DNA of 45,272 nt from Gnetum montanum (taxonomy: Eukaryota > Streptophyta > Gnetopsida > Gnetales > Gnetaceae), in assembly GCA_015680685.1 (NCBI GenBank), contig MNCI01028318.1:159078-204349 (forward strand). The letters run 5' to 3'. Positions 34,045-44,565 of this stretch are shown in pieces (positions within the stretch are counted from its first letter, which is position 1; each line of letters opens with the position of its first letter). The position numbers were made by a program, and so were the translations under genes. The notes beneath the pieces are model-generated. The model saw nothing but the letters and a program-made list of their open reading frames with translations, did not search any database and was not told the origin of the DNA.

Positions 34045-37000
34045 ATGGATTCCTTTTACACAACCACAACCGCCATGGTCCCTGCCGATTTGCGTGCCAC
34101 ATCTGTTAACCCTATCGCGGTCGCCAGACCAGCTCCTGGCACAACAGGATCTCAAGGGCCATTGCACCGATCATTGAGGCTTCAGGGAAAAGAGCCCATC
34201 TTCATGGTCATAACCCCTGAAGAATACAACTTTATATGTGTTAAGATCCAGGCGAAGCTGGTTCTTAGCCGAGCCGAAGTCGAAGCGAAACGAAACTTTG
34301 AGGTTGTCCACCGAGGGGGCTATGATTTCAAGCCAACAACTTACGACATCATTCCCTTGACCGAACACCAACATGAACTCATTACATAGTTGGTCATGGC
34401 CAAGGGCCAGGTGGCACAAGCTGTGGTGGAGCCCCAGCATGGGGAAGAGGAAGAGAATGAATTAGCAGTCTAGTTGGAACATTTGTTCCATACTTTGAGC
34501 CCCCAAACGTACGTAAATCCCTTGTTTCCTTTCAACGGAGAGGCTGCTCCTCTTGACCCAGCTATGACCATGTAGAGGCATTTCCCTGCCATGCCGCAGG
34601 CCACTGCGCAGCCATCTGGGCTGCAAGCACAATTACTGCATAATAACACGGGGGTGGTTTCGTCACCACGGGTACTTAGCATCCCAGTGGTGATCCCAGC
34701 GACCACTGCATCCCATTTTATCCCTCAGATACAACCCCATAACATATCCGTAATGCACCCAGTGTAGACCTTGTCACTTCCACCCCCTCCAACTCAACAG
34801 ATCACCACAGCTGTTCAGCCACAAACATACATCCAACAACTTGCCGCAGGTGAGTGGGCCAACCTGGTGGTGCAACATACCCAGTCTGTGGTCTATGGCG
34901 TGCAACCCCTGGTTGCACCTGCAACGTAAATTCCATAGGGGGTCCTGCAATATACCTATCCCTATCTTACGTAGCAGGAGGCGGCTAACCCCTCTTCGCA
35001 GACTAGTGGATGGTGGTGTTCATAAGCCCCTTCGCTTGTAGGGATCCCCACCCCACAAGTAGCCAGTCAAACTCTCCCCTCGTTTCTGTTCCCTCGCGCT
35101 GCCCTCTCGGTCCAACCTCCTATGCCTTTTGCACAGACACCTCCATCAACGGGTCTGGACCAAGCCTTCTAGCTTCTACAGACTCTCACCGAGGAGGTTT
35201 GACGCCTCAAAGCCGCTGGTTCTGATACTATTTAGATCATGGACTTTTACCAGGATGATCCGATTAGTCCAGTGGTCCCTATGTTGTCATTGCCACCAGG
35301 GATGTCTCTGCCTCATTTCACCAAGTACAATGGAGAGGGAGATCCCAATGCTCACTTGGTCACGTTTAGGTCTGAGTCCTTGTTGTTGCAACAGTGGCCA
35401 CACACCATCATCCGAGTCTTTGCAATGTCTTTAACAGAGAAAGCTTTGGATTGGTACCGAGCCCTCCCACGCTCTTCCATCTCAACCCTGGAAGAGCTAC
35501 TGACCCAATTTGTGACCCGCTTCAAATACAACTTAAAATCAGAAGTCACATTGGATCAGCTCATGGGGGTGAAACAAGACACGCTCGAGCCCATCCAATG
35601 GTTCATACAGCGCTAGAATGCAACGTTGAATGAAATCCGTGAGCCAATGACAGATTCAAATCTACTTGCTATATTCAAGGGAGCAGTCAATGACTTCATT
35701 AAGTCAAAGCTGTACTACCTTTCCCCCAATTCTTTACATCAGGCCTTCACTCAAACTAGAAGCATCCAAGATGCTGCGGAGGCCAGCAAAGACCCAGCGT
35801 ATGTCGCCTACAGGAACGCACATAACAAGAGCAAAGACAAATGGAAAGCAGCAACAACGACAGTAGCTGCAATAATTGAGAGTACAAAGACTAAGAAGAA
35901 AAGGGCACCCACGGTGCCTCCTGAAACCACGGCTGGTGTCGACACCAGTCAAGACACGGCGGCTCCTAAAAAGGCCCCCCAACCTAAGCCAAACTTTGAG
36001 TGTAAGGATCGCTCAAACTACACGGCATTATCGGTAAAGCATTCTGAACTGCTGAAACAACTGTTAGGGGCAAGGCACATTCAACCTAAGAAGGTGTTCG
36101 AGGAGGCTCTGTAGCGTCACAGAAGTCATTGTGAACTGCTGAAGAACCCTTCTTTAGCCTTACCTAACGAACCACCAGTTCCGCGATCTTTCAGGCTAGA
36201 CCGTTTCTATGACTACCACCAGCTGTGTGGTCACGACATGGATTATTGTTGGGCGTTGAAAGATGACATTCAACGTATGCTGGACGATGGTTCACTCAAT
36301 TTAGACACCAGAAACCTGACGCGTCCAGAAAACCAAACATTCCATGTGTATAAGGACCTGTTGAACACAAACGATGATCCTTATATAATCACTGTGGTGA
36401 GTATGGACAGTGAGGGGAGGGAACCGCCAAAACAACCTTTTGTTTTGCGCATCCCTGCCAACTCACAAAGGGGGCCAACCATTTCATTGATAGCTAGCAG
36501 GGTCTCGAGGCCACCCTTCATTATACGGGCACCTTCCGAAGTACACCCTTAGTCATGTAGCAGAAGCCAAGCCGCGGCCTCGTCCGCGACAACGCCCAAG
36601 ATGCCCTTCATTATCAGGGCACCAAAACCACAGGCTCCTCCTCTCACACAGGAGTAGACCTCCAACCAAAAGCATCAATCATCACCTCCCAAACAAAAGG
36701 GAGAGCACACATCAGTTAGCGCAACGAAAGATCACTCTACGCTCGGCTTCCCTAAGCCTAGGCCCCTGGCCTCTGTGCCTTCACCTGTACCTCAGGGGCA
36801 GGATAAAGGTGCAGAAACACAACCGCCTTCTCTGGGCAAGAAAAAGAGCAACCATTTGACTAACACCATTCCACCTCGAGAGATTCGTCTCTTGGATCAA
36901 ATGGAAGAAGACAAGGGGGAAAAACAACCTAGCTGGGAGAAGGACCTCCTCGACGCATTTACGCAAGTTAAACAGGCTCTCAAACAAAAGAACACAACGC

Positions 37001-37833
37001 TGAGCCTTTACGACCTGCTTATGACATCTCGAGAACACTGTGAGGCTATGGTTCGCATGCTGACATCCATATCAGTGGATGAAAGCTCACCAGCGAAGGA
37101 GGAAGCGATACATGCTGTCATGTTTCCTTTTGAAGCTAAGCAACCTACACCTTCCTCGCTGACCTTCCACGACGGGTCTATCAAAGACGATCCTAAGAAA
37201 GGTCAGGTGACAACTGAATCTATGTTTATCACTATCTGAGTCGGTCAATACCGGATCCGGAGAGTACACGTGGACGATGGCACAGCTACCAACATCATTT
37301 TCTATTCCATCGTGGATAGGTTGGGTCTGGTCGACCAGATCACGCCCACGACGATGGCCTGCATAAAATCGTTCAACAGGGCACGGGTTCAAGTTATGGG
37401 GACGGTGCGTATTGAGTTTATGGCGGGGGATCAATTCCCAACAGAGGCCACTTTCTTAGTCATCGAGGAGATCCCAGGGTTCAACCTAATCTTGGGGAGG
37501 TCGTGGTTAGCTCAGCTGAGGGCGGTTTCGTCATCAATATACCAAGAGATACACCTTCCCTATGCCGGAGGGGAAGTTGTGATACGCGGTGACCAAATCA
37601 CCCCTAGGAACGTCAATGAAATTGAAGAAGAACGGGGTTCAGAGATAGAAACGACTGATGATAAAACCTGTCTCCAAACCCCTCAACAAGCTGACAACAA
37701 TGATGATGGTCTAGCTTGGGCTGACCTGCCATTTCCGTATGGCAGTGTAGAGGAGTCAAACCATAACTCTCCTCACCCTTACGCGACGCTCAACATAAAT
37801 GCCATCAAGAGACAATTGTGTATCAATGGTTGA
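34045..37833 (+). pseudogene. Gag-protease of element D, 16 in-frame stops and no frameshift
   Basis: One frame runs from ATG (34045) to TGA (37831-37833), 1,262 sense codons. It has 16 internal stops: TAG at 34387, 34471, 34573, 34765, 34936, 34972, 35170, 35233, 35614, 36112, 36550 and 36655; TAA at 34927 and 35023; TGA at 35200 and 37237. Order: N-terminal domain shared with element E (CVKIQAKL, YDIIPLTEHQH); Pro/Gln-rich linker; gag domain (LPHFTKYNGEGDPNAHLVTF at about 35310, ALDWYRALP, FKYNL); a knuckle-like segment with the first Cys as Tyr (FYDYHQLCGHDMDYCWALK, about 36207); a long polar linker; retropepsin with HVDDGTATNI (about 37267) and LILGRSWL (about 37486). It ends without reverse transcriptase. 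Many stops stand where Gln, Trp or Arg would be expected. Confidence 0.88.
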
Positions 37834-38407
37834 ACGATGGTCCTTGCGTACATGATCATCTCTTAGTGAGTTATAATGGTTATTACTTAGCAGTTTTATT
37901 TCATGCATTTTCACATTACTTTCGTTTTCGGTTCTTACGTTTGTCATTGATCTTCACACTGTTGTCTTTTTCGTACACATGATATTCACGTTTCCTGATC
38001 ACTTTAGCATAATTACGCAAAATACTGTACCAGTATCATTTACGCTTGCTGTATTACACTATGGCCCGCAACGGCCTTAAACTAGCGACACAGAATTATG
38101 TATTATCATCATTTATGCTTTCTCTACATTACACATCTGGCCCGCGATGGCCTTAAATTAGTCCCTAGGTTACGCAGAACCATATGACGGCCCGCAATGG
38201 CCTTAAACTAGCGATTACATTCTATCATTATAACTTAGGTGAAGTTCTTAACAATTATGCTCACGCTCTATAAAGAAAAACATAAGAGTTAAAAAGGACA
38301 AAGTAACTGACATTTAACACATCCACCAGGTTTTATAACACGTCTTTTCAGTCATTCGTAAAACAATACTTCACTTCACCAGCAATAAACCTATGCGTAA
38401 ACCACAA
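37834..38407. other. Convergent spacer with three GGCCCGCAAYGGCC repeats
   Basis: It lies between the 3' ends of the sense gag-protease and the antisense gene. A GC-rich motif (GGCCCGCAACGGCCTTAAA or close) occurs at 38062-38087, 38138-38160 and 38189-38213 in otherwise AT-rich DNA. Its GGCC ends can pair. It may hold the 3' untranslated regions and transcript ends of both genes. Confidence 0.65.
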
Positions 38408-41400
38408 TTACACATTTCCTCTACTACCGTTGTCACCAGTATCTCTTAAATTTGGATCCAGCCCTAGTGGATCATCCTCCAGTGGGCCGTCATCTCTGAG
38501 AATCAGTCTTTCACGAAGAACTTCTTCTTCATGAGGTCCTTGTTCCGGTGCCAGGTCCACGGGGAGACGCTCTTCATCGTTGCGCTCCTCCTCTTCCACT
38601 GCTTCTTCTTCTGCTTCTGCTACTTCCTCTGCTAACTCCTCAGCTTGTTCGCCTTCCCTATCCTCAGTTGGTACCTAAATACAGTAAGCACATTATCTAC
38701 ACAAGACTTAACACCATAATTAGAAATGTAAACAAGTCATGCATAAACTTACGTGCGACAGCCCTGCTTCCGCAGTAAAGGGAAGCTTGTCTAGGCCAGC
38801 CCACAGGCGCTTCATAATCTCTTCCTCCGTTAGATCTGGCCATACATTCTCTCCCAAGGCAGCTCCGGCCTTCACTTTCCCTTTCTCCACGCTGCTCTAG
38901 CGGGGTGGGTCCGAGAAGAAAGTAGGGATTGTAGCCTGACCCCCAGGGAGAGTCATTGTCCTTTCCGGTGATGCACTTATAGTCACCTGCTCCTCAAACT
39001 TCTTGAAGGCTTCAGAAGCCTCGATGATGTTCAGGAAGACTTCCAAGGACTGGGACCTGACAGAAAAATCACGATAGAGTTTCCGATAAGAAATGCTCTC
39101 CCGCTTGTACAAATGCTTATGGTCCTTCTCCTTTTGTCCCCACTCTTACAGGCTTGCACAATAATCCCTCCAGTCCTAGCTTTTCTGGGCTAGGAGTTCT
39201 ATCTACATCCGCTGTTCGACCAAAGCTCGACTGGTCTGTACGCTGTTCTTGATGGCGGTCCAGTATCGGGAGTAGTCGATAATAGCGGTACACCAGTCTT
39301 CGTCCACTGTCGCCCGCACCTGTAGGAAGTCGCACCGTGATTTTAAGTCTCTGACTTCTTTCGTCAGAGACTCAACCCTCTGTTCTGACCTCTGCAACCT
39401 TTCCCATAGATTTTCATTTACGTCCCTACTTTCCCATAAGCAGCGTGTCGAGCGTAATGCACATTTACGTAGTTCCTCATAAATGTGACGTAGCACGGCT
39501 GCTTCATTCGATGGTGGCTCCACTATGTCCAGATCAATGGGCTCCATGGGGTCCCATCGGAGGCAAGATCCTAACAAAAACAACCATCAAACCTTGATGA
39601 CATATTACCACTATATGATATCACAAACTTATTACGACCATAACGTACCAGCTCCAGGTTCGACGTGCTCCAGGCGCTCGATCATGTCACTGACAATGCC
39701 TTCCATGAAGGTAAATTTATCAGGGAAGTCCCTCCACGCTCTACTCACAGTGAAAGACGTGGACACATCCTCTTCTTCTGTAGTGTAATCCAGTTAGAAA
39801 ATTCATCTATTAATAAAATCCTGCAAACTCGCTAACACACTCATTACCTCTACCGGTGACAGTGGAAACTTCGTCAACATCTTCCACCTCCTTTCCCTCT
39901 TCACGCACTTGAGTCTGTGCGTCCCTAGTTCCAGTGGCTAGGACCTCCTCATGTACCCAGTCTTGTGCATGGCTCCCGCTAGCAACTGGGGCCTCCTCAC
40001 ACACCAGAGCCTGTGCACGGTTTACGCTAACAGCTAGGGCCTCTTCTTCCAAAATCGAGGCCCCCTCCCCACGACTTAGTATTACTGCCCCTATTTCAGA
40101 GGTCAGCTGCTCTGTAATTTTTACTGGCCATATCACAGCACCTTAGTATATCATGCCAAAACATCTAAACAAACATTGCGTAATACAATTCCTTCATACT
40201 TACCAGGCGGAGGCTTACTCTGCTAAACTTTGACTGCCACAGTTTGGCCTACGTCACTCCCAGGGGCCTCGGCTATACGGAGCCTTTTACACCGAGCTGC
40301 AGGTTCTATAATTTCTTCTGCCAGGCGTTTCCATCACGAGGAATCACCGATGTAAGTAGGCATTATCCCGCCTATGCTTTTGAGGCCCCGCACTTGGGGT
40401 GCTGCCAAACCCTTGGTCGTTATAGACAGCGACTCCCCGATCCCTTCCGGCGGATCCTTCCCATGGGTAGTGCTGAGGATGTGGGCAATCCAAGGTCTGG
40501 ACAGCTGGTCTTGGTCTTGCTGCACCCAGACCCCATTCCTTTGGATGACCAGAAACTCAGAAAACTGCCAGAGGCAAGCTATGAAGAAGGCATAATGCAC
40601 GTTTAAATGGGACTCAAGCTTCTTACGAAGCTTGATCATCTCATTACGCAGTCCCTTAGCAAAATAGCTTGCCCAATTGAACTGGGTCCCCTCCTCCAGA
40701 ACCTCTCGCATAATACGGGTTTGTTCTACAGAAAGGAACTTCCCCTATGAGAGAGTTTTGGGGAAAGTATGGGCCCGAAGAAGGGGATAAAGTGTCTTGG
40801 CAATGCCCATCTGGAATCTTTCGCAAGGAAACCCTTTAGTCTCCTTCAGGACCCTTACCCACTCCTTCAGCCAATCCTGGAAGGCAATGCTCCTCTTCGC
40901 CTTCTCACTTATGGGAAGGCCGTCCGAGGGGACACCAAATAGGTCCACGAAAAGATGAGCATCAATGTTAAAGCTTACGCGTACGTTATGTATGCGTGTG
41001 CAAAAATGCTCTGCCTTTTCATTGAAGGAGTTAACCAGGGTTAGCATTTCACTGGTGGGGACATCAAGAGTTGTAGCTAAAAACAGATGCATTAGCCCTG
41101 CTGCTCGGATCTTGGTGGTCACCGCGATCGTGGCCGCCGAGTGGCCGAGCCAGCGCTGTGCGTCCTTGATGTCACCGTAGCAGAAGAGGACGGTGCTCAC
41201 CTCGCGGCAGGAAATTGTAAGGGTAATCTCCCAGGATTTCCTAACTGAACAACATGAAACACAAATCAAACCAAAACACTATTACGCAATGCCCACAATT
41301 CACAACTATATTACGCAATATAACAGCCTCACCAGGTCCAAATGGCAGGGGAAATAGCAGAAGGTTCCTCTACACATCCTCGACGGTAAGGGGCGGATCT

Positions 41401-42564
41401 AAGGTCTAGTCATCGTGTAGCCACCCGAGTCTCTGAAAATTCTCAAAAGCCCCAGCATAGCGGGTGGGGTACTCACGCATGTCGAAGCCAATCTACCCTA
41501 TAACACCAGCACGCACGTTGCTAGTTGAAGTAAATGCCATTATTGCCGTTTCAGCCCATGACAACGCATCTCCATTTCCGACTAACCTGTTGTCATGGAT
41601 AAAAAACCTGTACCATACAACATAGGATTATTTTACATTTTTCACATGGGCTTCTCTTATATTTCACATCGATAACAGACATAGAACAACAACAAAAAAA
41701 TAGACAGTTAATAAAATTCGCTTACCCGCCTGCGTAGTACACCATGCCTTGTGGGTTATGAAAATAGGTTGAGACATGGCGAGCCACGAACAACGTGTTA
41801 TATGCATGATAAAAACTGAATCGAGCCATTTCCCAAATCCAGTTTAAGCTCCTTAAGCCCCGGGCGCTAAGTTCTCGATCCTCGGGATGACCCGTATCAA
41901 TGGCCCTGTCTGTCAAAAAGGCCAGAATCCCTTGCGCAGAACACGCCAGCAGGTGCCCTAAAAGGGCACCGACGATGTCGCCAGATAAATCAGACCACAC
42001 AATGATGTTGTAGTTGCGCAGCAAGAACTGTAGAAACTCTAGTGCACCCCGTCAAAACCATATGGCCTTCCCTTGCAACCGCGTGTGCGGGGGACGGACA
42101 TTGGCGACGATGGGGTTTACATAACACAAAACCCCGACAATGTCCAACACAATCAGAATGGGCTTTAGCGCAATGCTGTACAGAAAACCCAATAAATACA
42201 TTAATACCTACATTTACATTTGCATGACTAATACAGAAAACTTATAAACTACACCTAGTTATCTTGGCCGAAATCGCCCAAACCCTTGCAATAACGCAAG
42301 GTTCGTCCCTGACAACAGCGGTAGACGTAACCCCATCAAACCCTCGCATTAACCCGAGGTCCACAATTTGAAATCCACATTCACGCAAAAGATACCACGG
42401 AAAGTAGACATTGAAATAAACATAAGCATGTAAGGAATGACCTACCGGTTCAAAGGCGTTGGGTCACAAACATCGACCAGCACCTGCGAAACGCGACCCA
42501 GATTTTCTTGCACTTCATCGATTTTGGCCAGTTTTGCGTTCTTCCTCTTGATCTTTGCTGCCAT
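38408..42564 (-). pseudogene. Eight-exon antisense gene in element D, 1,130 codons, 11 in-frame stops
   Basis: Exons on the minus strand: 42564-42446, 42175-41726, 41607-41333, 41244-40204, 40141-39848, 39777-39649, 39570-38753, 38674-38408. All seven introns are GT-AG (62-270 bp; donors such as GTAAGT, GTAGGT, GTGAGG), with phases 2, 2, 1, 1, 1, 1, 0. Joining them keeps one frame from ATG (MAAKIKRKNAKL) to TAA. Stops: 42052, 41493, 41406, 41370, 40745, 40334, 40223, 39203, 39176, 39146, 38897 (8 TAG, 2 TGA, 1 TAA). Exon 4 holds the longest conserved-looking part (HLFVDLFGVPSDGLPIS; GTQFNWASYFAKGLRNE), which recalls antisense frames of Tat-group elements. Exon 7 is a long coiled coil and exon 8 is very acidic. 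The function is unknown. A captured host gene is an alternative. Confidence 0.8.
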
Positions 42565-42704
42565 TGCAATAGCTTCAGAATTTTTTCACAGTTTAACACT
42601 TGCAAATCTTCGCAAAATCACACGCTCTAATCTTCTGCTCTTCCTTCTTGAAACACCACAAAAAATTTTGGCTAACACTTGAAGATAGAAATTAAGCTAA
42701 GTCA
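42565..42704 (-). promoter_or_regulatory. Upstream region of the antisense gene
   Basis: These 140 bp separate the antisense start codon from the insertion point of element E. I see no clear TATA box. The region may be a 5' untranslated leader whose promoter lies further upstream, now displaced by E. Confidence 0.3.
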
Positions 42705-43918
42705 TGTTGGTCCTTAGCATGACCAAGCTTGAAAGCCTCAAAAGAGCATCAAACGAAGTCAAAGCAAGCAAGTAAAAGTTCCCTGGGACCCACAGAAGAC
42801 TACGATGATATCTGGCATCACACTTGGCAAATTTCAAGCTCAAAATACATGGTTTTCACTAAGTATGCATCTAGTACACTGGTCTACACATGCCCAGCGT
42901 AAGGCCCAGCGTATAGCAACTTTTGGGGCTCAAAAACTCCTCAAAACATGCCAGAATTGAGTGTCCAGACCCCCCAGAACCTTCCACAAGGTTCTTAGCA
43001 GCTCTTGGACACTTGAAAATCAAATTTTGGGCTCCAAATGATGATCTTCCATTTCTATACGCCCAGCACGTACGCCCCAACGTAAATGCTACAGTGCTTC
43101 AGCGTAACTACTACAGTGCTCCAGCGTAACTGCTACAGTGCTCCAGCGTAAATGCTACAGTGCTTCAACGTAAATGCTACAGTGCTCCAGCGTAACTACT
43201 ACAGTGCTCCAGCGTAACTGCTACAGTGCTCCAGCGTAAATGCTACAGTGCTCCGGCGTAAATGCTACAGTGTTCCAGCGTATACGCCCAGCGTATACGC
43301 CAGCATTCATCAGCGTGTACGCCAGCATCCACCCAAGCTCACATGCCCAGCAAGTCTAGCGTATACGTTGGCCTGATGTAGCGTATACGCCCAGCATATA
43401 CGCCCACGTGTCTTCCAGCCCGATTTTCCCGGTAACCCTACCCCTATAAATAGCCCAGTTTTCTGTAAATTCAAGGGGGGATAAAATTTCTAACAGAGCA
43501 GAGCCAGAGCAATTACGTTGCAAACCAGAGCCGGGGCCTTTCGTCCACCTTGTGTCAAAGCCACAACTGCGTTTGGACCGGTGCACTTCGTAATCAATTC
43601 TCAATACAAAACAGTTTACATCTTGCCCAGATTTATTGCAGTTTTCTTCATTTTTCAGTTTACGTTTATAGGCTCATTTACGTTATCGTGCTTGTTTACA
43701 GTTTACATTTAACGTGCATTGTTTACGTATAACCCAACGTGTTGTAGCGGCAAACGTTGGGGAAGTCCTTGTTTGATCCGCGTGCGGACCATCCAAGGCA
43801 CTCTGCCTTCGTCCATTCCAGCTTGCCCTCAAGCTGAGGCAGGGTCGACTGTGCTTTTCCGTAGATCTTTCAGTGCTCGTAACGTTCCAACCTTGCACCG
43901 ATGATTTCGGTCAGTACA
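42705..43918 (+). repeat. 5' LTR of element E (1,214 bp)
   Basis: It starts TGTTGGTCC and ends AGTACA, followed by spacer GTTTT and the primer site. It contains a 22-bp tandem repeat (43081-43278), AGCGTATACGCC motifs after it, and a TATA box CTATAAATAG (43444-43453). Confidence 0.75.
43081..43278 (+). repeat. 22-bp tandem repeat, nine units, in U3 of element E
   Basis: Every unit starts CGTAA and carries the core CTACAGTGCTCCAG (variants TTCAG, TTCAA, CCGG). Three types differ at the sixth to eighth bases. Their order, units 2-5 and then 6-9, repeats, giving an 88-bp higher-order period. Confidence 0.9.
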
Positions 43919-43923
43919 GTTTT

Positions 43924-43940
43924 TGGCGCTAGAAGGAGGG
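43924..43940 (+). other. Primer binding site of element E
   Basis: TGGCGCTAGAAGGAGGG lies five bases after the LTR end. It is identical to 33806-33822. Confidence 0.7.
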
Positions 43941-43944
43941 CCAA

Positions 43945-44280
43945 ACTAAACCCCAACGTCTACGCTGCTAACAGACTACAGCGTCTACGCTGCCAAACTA
44001 AACCCCAGCGTCTACACTGCTAACAGACTACAGCATCTACGCTGCCAAACTGAAACCCCAGCGTCTACGCTGCTACAGTGTTTTACGCTGCTATAGTGTC
44101 CCAGCGTAAGCTACAGTGTCAGTGTAAGCGTAAGCTATAGTGTCTCAGCGTAAGCGTAAGCTACAGTGTCTCAGCATAAGCGTAAGCTACAGTGTCAGCG
44201 TAATCGTAAGCTACAGTGTTTTTACGCTGCTACAGTGTTCACGCTGCTACAGTACTGCTACAGTGCCGCTACAGTGTTTT
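43945..44280 (+). repeat. Repeat-rich leader of element E
   Basis: It begins with alternating ACCCCAGCGTCTACGCTGC and CTAACAGACTACAGC blocks and continues with GCTACAGTG, CAGCGTAAGC and the reverse form TTACGCTG. These are the motifs of the 22-bp LTR repeat, here in both orientations and able to fold into hairpins. The leader of a retrotransposon usually holds the packaging and dimerisation signals. Confidence 0.75.
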
Positions 44281-44565
44281 TTCAACAAAAACACATAAAA
44301 CGAGCCCGTTTCAAAGCCGAATTCGCTGCGATTCGCACCTACTTCAAACCAGTCTAAGTACTAACAGCCACCAACATGAATCGCCTTGTCTAAGGCATAC
44401 CTTGTCATAATTTCATACTTAGCCAAATTTTCTCCCATTTACATTGTACACACTAGACACTTAGAAGAATTTTCAGTGTTCACACACCGGACACTCTGCA
44501 CACTTAGCTCGAAACACACTCGGCACTTGTTAGCTAGCTCATAAGTTGTCCCATCACACATTACC

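Larger units (their letters stand above)
32406..42704 (+). mobile_element. Ty3/gypsy element D: gag-protease plus spliced antisense gene
   Basis: Order: 5' LTR (about 32406-33799), primer site, gag-protease (34045-37833), a short convergent spacer, and then a gene on the opposite strand (42564-38408). No polymerase or integrase is found between protease and the antisense gene. Extra antisense frames near the 3' end are known in the Tat lineage (for example Grande), which also fits the gag type. The 3' LTR is not visible because element E is inserted at 42705. The left boundary is approximate: it lies between the end of copia similarity (about 32341) and 32410. Confidence 0.75.

Noticed and set aside
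38548-40606. Plus-strand open frames in this interval
   Set aside because: They overlap antisense exons whose joined frame and splice sites are coherent.
34045-42564. TAG read as Gln by a changed code or strong suppression
   Set aside because: The TAG excess at Gln sites would fit recoding. But TAA, TGA and TAG at probable Trp sites also occur, and copy 3 has Arg sites as TGA. A single deamination process explains all of them, and plant nuclear genes do not use such a code.
42705-43918. This LTR as the 3' LTR of element D
   Set aside because: It is followed by a primer site and a gag start, its sequence differs from the 5' LTR of D, and no good purine tract precedes it. A 5' LTR of a separate element fits better.
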